Source: Desulfocarbo sp964620595 (lineage in GTDB: Bacteria; Desulfobacterota; Desulfarculia; Desulfarculales; Desulfarculaceae). From it: 58,910 nt of DNA. A model generated the notes under the pieces. It worked only from the letters and a program-made list of their open reading frames with translations. It had not been told where the DNA came from and ran no database searches. This document shows positions 54,414-58,910 of this stretch, piece after piece. A program made the position numbers and the translations under genes. Where the stretch lies: contig CAZUHP010000018.1 of the NCBI GenBank assembly GCA_964620595.1, positions 1 through 58,910 of the forward strand, given 5' to 3'. Position 1 is the stretch's first letter. Each line of letters starts with the position of its first letter.

Positions 54414-56342
54414 TCAGGCCGCCGGCACAGCCACCCTCCCCCGCTTGTAGTTCAATATGAGCACCCCGCAGAGCACCAAGGCCGCAGGCACCAGGATGTA
54501 GTAGTTTCCCGAGGCAGCGCAAATCATGAACCCCAGGCCGCTCATCACGGCCAGCAGCCGCTCGGGCACCTTGAGATGGGTCACGAAGTAACCCACGAAG
54601 CCAACCTGGAAGATGACCAGGCCGGCCATGGTCAACGCCACCGCCAGCATCACCTCCAGGCCGGCGTGACCCGGCGCCAGCAGAAGCGCCCCGTTGTAAG
54701 CGAACACAAAAGGAATCAAAAACCCTGCCGCGGCCGCAGCCATGGAATGCCAGGCAGTGCGCGCGTAGGGCGCTTCGGCTATGCGCGAGGCCACGATGGC
54801 CGCCATGCCCACCGGCGGGGTGAGGGCCGAGAAGGCGCCGAAGTAGAAGGCGAACATATGGGCCTGAATGGGCTCCAGGCCCAGGTGTATCAAGGCCGGG
54901 ATGGCCACCATGGCGGCCAGCAGGTAGGCCGCCACCGTGGGCACCTCCAGGCCCAGCACGATCACGCAGGCCATGCAGATGAGAAGCGCCAGGAACAGGC
55001 TGCCGTGGGACCAGGCCTCCACCGAGTAGCCGATGGTGAGCCCCAGGCCGGTCTTGGTGACCAGGGCTATGATGGGGCCCAGGGTGGCGCAGGCCACCGC
55101 CACCTTGGCGCCGGTGACCGCCCCCTTGACGCAGCCTTCCCGGAACTGGCGCCAGGAGGGCCTGGTGGCGGGGAACAGCAGGCTCAACATCACCAGGCTG
55201 GCTATGCCCCAGAAGGCGGCGAACATCTCGGGGTAGCCCCGGTACAAAAGCCCCATGATGACCACCAGGGGCACCAGGAAAAGCGGCGCAAACCAGAGCA
55301 GCCTGGTGGTGTCCGGCTTTTCCCGCAGCAGCCCCAGGTTGCTCTTCAGGGCATGGAAATGCACGAAAAGCCCCACCGAGAAGAAATAGAGCAGCGCGGG
55401 CAAGGCGGCGGAGAGGATTATCTTGGCATAGGTGGTTCCCAGAAGATCGGCCATCACAAAGGCGCCGGCTCCCATGATGGGCGGCATGATCTGGGCCCCG
55501 CCCGAGGCCGCCGCCTCCACCGAGGCCGCCACTGCCGGCTTGTAGCCCACCCTTTTCATGAGGGGAATGGTAAAGGCGCCGGTGACCGCGATGTTGGGGG
55601 TGGCCTGGCCGGTGGTGGTGCCCATCAGCGCGCTGGCCACCACCGCGGTCATGGCCGGCCCGCTACGCGAGTGGCGGCCCACCAACTTGCCCAGCTCCAG
55701 GAAGAAGTCATTGGCCCCCAGCCCGCCCAGCATGCCGCCGAACAGCACGAACAGGAAGATGATATTGGCCGAGATGATGAGGATGGTGCCCCAGAGGTCA
55801 TAGGAGCCAAAGGTGAGCGCCACGGTGGTGATCACCTCGTCCACCGAAAGGATGGGGCCGCCCAGGTGGCTGCCCCAAAAGCCATAGGCCAGGAGCAAAA
55901 GCGCCATCAGGGGCAGGATATAGCCGAAGCTGCGCCAGCAGGCCACCAGCACGATGAGCAGGATGGCGAAGCCCACTCCCACGTCCAGGCCCTGGGGAAA
56001 GCCCTGGTTGAAGAGCAGGCGCTCCAGGTTCACCCACAGGTAGCCCACCGAGCCCAGGGAGCCGGCCAGGAGAAGCAGATAGGGCCAGAGGCGCTTGCCG
56101 CTCCTGGCGGCGGTGAGAAAGATCAATACCAAGGCAAAGAGCAGGTGGATCATGCGGTGCTGTATGGTGCCCACCAGCGACACGTACACGTTGGCCAGGT
56201 GGTAGAGGGCCATGGCAAAGGCGACTGCCGCAATGGCGATGTCCAGGATCCTAGCGCGCAAACTGCATCCCGCTCTCGGGGCCGGCGCCGGGTCCTTTGC
56301 CGGCGCCGGCCGGATTGCAATCAAGACCGGCTGGGGGGGCAA
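54414..56342 (-). CDS. TRAP transporter fused permease (TAXI type, 4TM/12TM)
   Basis: About 642 residues. The start is uncertain: TTG at 56342 has GGGGAGGGGG upstream, TTG at 56375 is longer, and TTG near 56261 gives a typical short N-tail. The N-terminal helices (LDIAIAAVAFAMALYH and on) correspond to the small DctQ-like part. The large part has the TRAP signature FVLFGGMLGGLGANDFF, ALMGTTTGQATPNIAVTGAFTIPLMKR and MGAGAFVMADLLGTTY. This fused form pairs with TAXI-type binding proteins, and the gene for one lies immediately upstream. It imports an organic solute with sodium or protons. Confidence 0.88.
   Translation of the reverse strand: MPPQPVLIAIRPAPAKDPAPAPRAGCSLRARILDIAIAAVAFAMALYHLANVYVSLVGTIQHRMIHLLFALVLIFLTAARSGKRLWPYLLLLAGSLGSVGYLWVNLERLLFNQGFPQGLDVGVGFAILLIVLVACWRSFGYILPLMALLLLAYGFWGSHLGGPILSVDEVITTVALTFGSYDLWGTILIISANIIFLFVLFGGMLGGLGANDFFLELGKLVGRHSRSGPAMTAVVASALMGTTTGQATPNIAVTGAFTIPLMKRVGYKPAVAASVEAAASGGAQIMPPIMGAGAFVMADLLGTTYAKIILSAALPALLYFFSVGLFVHFHALKSNLGLLREKPDTTRLLWFAPLFLVPLVVIMGLLYRGYPEMFAAFWGIASLVMLSLLFPATRPSWRQFREGCVKGAVTGAKVAVACATLGPIIALVTKTGLGLTIGYSVEAWSHGSLFLALLICMACVIVLGLEVPTVAAYLLAAMVAIPALIHLGLEPIQAHMFAFYFGAFSALTPPVGMAAIVASRIAEAPYARTAWHSMAAAAAGFLIPFVFAYNGALLLAPGHAGLEVMLAVALTMAGLVIFQVGFVGYFVTHLKVPERLLAVMSGLGFMICAASGNYYILVPAALVLCGVLILNYKRGRVAVPAA
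56281..56310 (-). other. Perfect inverted repeat near the TRAP permease start
   Basis: GCCGGCGCCGG and CCGGCGCCGGC (11-base arms, 7-8 base loop). A second hairpin, GGCTGGGG/CCCCAGCC, lies at 56329-56357. Both sit between the binding-protein stop and the first membrane helix of the permease. They are candidates for intercistronic hairpins that lower permease expression, or else form an odd N-terminal coding region. Confidence 0.4.
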
Positions 56343-56411
56343 TCCCCCTCCCCAGCCTGATTCTTCTTCTCTCAAGGGGACGGGTGATCCAAGGGCCGGC
56401 CCCGGGAGCCG

Positions 56412-57476
56412 CTACTCCATGGGATAGATCTTCCGGAAGTAATCCAGGCCATAGGGAATGCCCTTGTCCTCGAAGAACTTGCGGGCCCCGGGATGCCAAG
56501 CCGCCTTGGGGGCCGGGTAGGCGCCGTAGCGGTTTGGGGTCCAGTTCTTGCCCGCGCTGTGATAGGTCTTCAAGTCGCCACGGTACTTGTCCATGATGGA
56601 GAGGATTTCATACACCACCTCCGCGGGCATCTCCGGGTAGACCGCCCAGGCCAGGACGATGTTCCAGCCGGTGACCTTCCGGCGGGGCACCCCCTTGCCC
56701 AGGGCGCCGGCAGGCACCGTGGCGGTGGAGCCGTAGGCCGCGCCAAAGAGCTTGGCCGAACGCTCGCGCATGGCCTTGGTGGCGGTGACAAAGTAGACCT
56801 TGCGCTTGCTCATGAGTTCCTTCAGCTTGGGCACCGTGGTGTACACGCCCGGGCCCCGCTCGGGCAAGAAGGAAAAGGCCGCGTCCACCTTGCCCAGGAT
56901 CATGTCATTGTAACCCGCGTAGCCGGTGAACTGCCACTTGATGGAGTCCACCACATCCTTGCCCGCGCCGGCGATCAAGGTATAGGTCAGGTCGAACTTG
57001 GTGGTGCCCTTGGGCCAGGTGGCCACCCGCTTGCCCTTGAGGTCGGCCAGGGTCTTGATGTCCGGGTCCAGGGTGATGATCACGCCGGCCAGGGACTGCT
57101 GGTAGGCCATGACCATGAGGTCCTTGTAGGCCTGGGGCTTGTCGTTATAGGGCGGCAGGCCCTTCCGGGCCTTTTCGAACATCTCGGCCGAGCAGGTGAA
57201 AAAGGTGCGCTTGCGCTTGCGCGCGTCCTGGCCCACCAGCCGGATGTTCTCCGGCGTGCCGGTGGACTCCAGCACCGAGCCCCGCACCCAGGAGGAATGC
57301 TTGTTCAAAAGGTCGCAGATGGCAAAACCCAGGATGTAGCTGGAGCCGCCAAAGGTGGTGGTGCGCGCCTCCACTCGATAGATCTTCTTCTTGGACTTGG
57401 TTGACTTTGCCGAGGCGGGAGTCGTCACCAGGATCAAGCAGGCCAGGGCTGCCATGACCCAAACAAACTTACGCAT
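56412..57476 (-). CDS. TAXI-family TRAP transporter substrate-binding protein
   Basis: 354 residues, with AAGGAGGG before ATG at 57476. The signal peptide is KFVWVMAALACLILVTTPASA. The mature domain matches the TAXI (Imp/glutamate-binding) family: EARTTTFGGSSYILGFAICDLL, IKTLADLKGKRVATWPKGT, and FSFLPERGPGVYTTVPKLKE. The protein delivers substrate to the fused permease encoded just downstream. Many TAXI systems carry glutamate, 2-oxoglutarate or aromatic acids; the residues do not settle which. The neighbouring acyl-CoA synthetase favours a carboxylic acid. Confidence 0.88.
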   Translation of the reverse strand: MRKFVWVMAALACLILVTTPASAKSTKSKKKIYRVEARTTTFGGSSYILGFAICDLLNKHSSWVRGSVLESTGTPENIRLVGQDARKRKRTFFTCSAEMFEKARKGLPPYNDKPQAYKDLMVMAYQQSLAGVIITLDPDIKTLADLKGKRVATWPKGTTKFDLTYTLIAGAGKDVVDSIKWQFTGYAGYNDMILGKVDAAFSFLPERGPGVYTTVPKLKELMSKRKVYFVTATKAMRERSAKLFGAAYGSTATVPAGALGKGVPRRKVTGWNIVLAWAVYPEMPAEVVYEILSIMDKYRGDLKTYHSAGKNWTPNRYGAYPAPKAAWHPGARKFFEDKGIPYGLDYFRKIYPME

Positions 57477-57897
57477 AAAACCCTCCTTGTCCGATTTGCC
57501 GCCTGTAGCGTGTCGGGGTTGCGCCCTGCCAGGCCCGGGGCGGGTAAAAGATCAGCCTGGAGAAAGGTGGCAACCTTGGTTGTTGACAGCTGATCAGGCT
57601 GGATGCTGGGACGGTCGGGACGCCAGGCTGTGGATTTGCGACCCAGACCCAGTCAGGGCAGGCTAAAAATTATGATAAGGGAGAAAGTAGGATAAGTAAA
57701 CTTGCTTTGGCGGCAAGTCGTTCTCGGACCGAAACGCCGCCACCCACCCTTTGCTTTCAAGCGGCCCGCAATCTCGATCGAAAAGCGCCCTCTGCTCTCG
57801 GCCAAGTCCGCTGGCTTGTTTGCAACCCCAGCCGGTCGGTATGGCGTCCCGCCCCCCTGCCGGCCGGCCTTCTGGGTCCGCAACGGCGCGCCCTCCC
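57477..57897. other. Regulatory gap between the sensor kinase and the TAXI-TRAP operon
   Basis: 421 bases without a convincing gene. It holds a direct repeat, GATCAGCCTGG (57550-57560) and GATCAGGCTGG (57592-57602), 42 bases apart, and an AT-rich promoter-like site on the minus strand (57672-57700). The rest shows only short shadow frames. Confidence 0.5.
57672..57700 (-). promoter_or_regulatory. Possible promoter for the TAXI-TRAP operon
   Basis: On the minus strand, TTTACT (plus 57695-57700), a 17-base spacer and TATCAT (plus 57672-57677), followed by AATTTTTAG. It would give a leader of nearly 190 bases containing the GATCAG repeats. Confidence 0.4.
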
Positions 57898-58908
57898 TCA
57901 CGCGTATCCATCCCCGTCCCCGCCTTGGCCGCCCCGGGGTTCAGCGCCCGGCCCCCCATCAATGGCCTGGCGCACCGCCCGGGCCAGGTCGGTCACCAGC
58001 ACCGGCTTCATGACCACCCCCCGCACTCCCGCCTCCCGCACCTCGTCCTCATCGATCGCATCGCTGAAGCCGGTGCAGAGCACCACCGGCAGATCGGGCC
58101 GCAAGGCCATCGCCTCCCGGGCCAGGTCCATGCCGGTGAGTCCGGGCATCACCTGGTCGGAGAACAAAAGGTCATAGCCCGCCGGGTCCTCGCGCAGGGC
58201 CTGCAAGGCCTGGCGGCTGTCGGTGAAGGCCTCTGCCCGGTAGCCCAGCCGTTTCAAGGTGCGTTGCAGGGTGCGCGCGATATCCGGCTCGTCGTCCACC
58301 ACCATGATGCGCTCGTCGCCACCCACCAGCGGCTCGACTTCCTCCTCGGCCTGGGCCGGGCCATCGGCCACGGGCAGGAGTATCTCGAAGCGGGAGCCCT
58401 GGCCCGGCGCGCTCCACACCTTTATCGCCCCTCCGTGGGCCCTGACGATGCCGTGCACCACGGCCAGGCCCATGCCCGTGCCCTCGCCCTGGGACTTGGT
58501 GGTGAAAAAGGGCTCGAATATGCGGTCCAGCACATCCTCGCTCATGCCTTGGCCGGTGTCGCTCACCGTGAGCAGGTGGTAGGAGCCGGGCCGGGCCGGG
58601 GGATACTCCCGCGCCTGGCGTTGGTCCAGTTCCAGCCGGCTCAGGCTGATGCTGAGCACCCCGCCCTTGTCGCTCATGGCATGGGAGGCATTGGCGCACA
58701 GGTTCATGAGCACCTGCTGCATCTGGGTGGGGTCAACCGCGGCCACCGCTTCCCCGGCTTCCAGCACCGCGCGCATCTCGATGGTGGCGGGCAGGGAGGC
58801 GCGCAAGAGTTTGAGCACCTCCTTGACCAGGCGGGTCAGGTCCACCGGCCGCCGCTTGGGCTCGCTCTGGCGGCTGAAAGCCAGGATCTGGCCCACCAGG
58901 TCCCGGGC
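57898..58908 (-). CDS. Sensor histidine kinase with C-terminal receiver domain (N-terminus outside the window)
   Basis: At least 336 residues; the frame runs off the window edge. It begins within the dimerisation helix (ARDLVGQILAFSRQSEPK). The HATPase domain has the N box QVLMNLCANASHAM, G1 box DTGQGMS, FEPFFTTK and G2 box GTGMGLAVVHGIVRAHGG. A receiver domain follows with the acidic pair MVVDDEPD, the phospho-acceptor Asp in LLFSDQVMPG and the Lys in VVMKPV. The sensor part is missing from view. It is the hybrid-kinase type common in Desulfobacterota. It lies upstream of the TAXI-TRAP operon on the same strand and could control it. Confidence 0.9.
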   Translation of the reverse strand, partial: ARDLVGQILAFSRQSEPKRRPVDLTRLVKEVLKLLRASLPATIEMRAVLEAGEAVAAVDPTQMQQVLMNLCANASHAMSDKGGVLSISLSRLELDQRQAREYPPARPGSYHLLTVSDTGQGMSEDVLDRIFEPFFTTKSQGEGTGMGLAVVHGIVRAHGGAIKVWSAPGQGSRFEILLPVADGPAQAEEEVEPLVGGDERIMVVDDEPDIARTLQRTLKRLGYRAEAFTDSRQALQALREDPAGYDLLFSDQVMPGLTGMDLAREAMALRPDLPVVLCTGFSDAIDEDEVREAGVRGVVMKPVLVTDLARAVRQAIDGGPGAEPRGGQGGDGDGYA

Positions 58909-58910
58909 CC

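Overview
The window is GC-rich chromosomal DNA with C/G-biased third codon positions. It is most like a strictly anaerobic Desulfobacterota ('Deltaproteobacteria') organism of the Desulfarculus type. The taxonomy is inferred from gene content: a fused LutA-LutB lactate oxidase with LutC, indolepyruvate:ferredoxin oxidoreductase, a RACo-type corrinoid activator, TAXI-TRAP transport, CoA-disulfide reductase-rhodanese, an anaerobic cobamide lower-ligand synthase, and many short-chain acyl-CoA enzymes. No rRNA, tRNA, CRISPR array, prophage or intact insertion sequence was seen.

Layout. 1-6.8 kb: the tail of a glutamate dehydrogenase, a PilZ protein, a ketopantoate reductase, a Mut7-C protein, and two lipoproteins (LolB-like and TPR) followed by an RpoH-like sigma factor, the last four on the minus strand. 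7-10 kb: alpha/beta hydrolase, mgtE, recO. 10.1-11.8 kb: a promoter, a cobalamin riboswitch and a terminator, then a ThiC-family gene best read as bzaF (5-hydroxybenzimidazole synthase). 12-17.6 kb: iorAB, and a small HMA chaperone with the copper ATPase copA. 17.6-19 kb: hydrolase and nitroreductase on the minus strand. 19.3-32.3 kb: a long plus-strand run of organic-acid and CoA metabolism (acetoacetyl-CoA synthetase, AEC permease, LutC, LutAB, CoA-disulfide reductase, ECHDC3-like crotonase, metallo-hydrolase, a DUF2080 microprotein, dihydrolipoamide dehydrogenase, RACo). 32.4-38 kb: minus-strand DUF116, FKBP isomerase, CoA-transferase, GshB-like ATP-grasp and an AsnB-like enzyme, the last divergent from a beta-helix protein. 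38.3-43.9 kb: beta-helix protein, N-formylglutamate amidohydrolase, and a very large NTT-type transporter fused to HEAT and cyclic-nucleotide domains. 44-49.8 kb: a five-gene peptide/nickel ABC importer. 49.9-57.5 kb: RimK-like ATP-grasp, a degenerate radical-SAM-like/GNAT protein, an acyl-CoA synthetase, and a TAXI-TRAP permease with its binding protein. 57.9 kb to the end: a truncated sensor kinase-receiver hybrid.

How it fits together. The window describes uptake (TRAP, Opp, AEC), CoA activation (two ligases, one CoA-transferase) and oxidation (lactate, 2-oxoacids, acyl-CoA) of small organic acids. Electrons go to ferredoxin or quinone, and metabolism appears cobamide-dependent. Points that stand out are the B12-riboswitch-controlled bzaF, the IorA with an extra ferredoxin module, the NTT-HEAT-cNMP transporter, the ATP-grasp/GNAT pair, the AsnB-like/beta-helix pair, and a dispersed G-quadruplex-prone repeat (unit GGGGGGCGAC) found between genes and also inside two coding regions.
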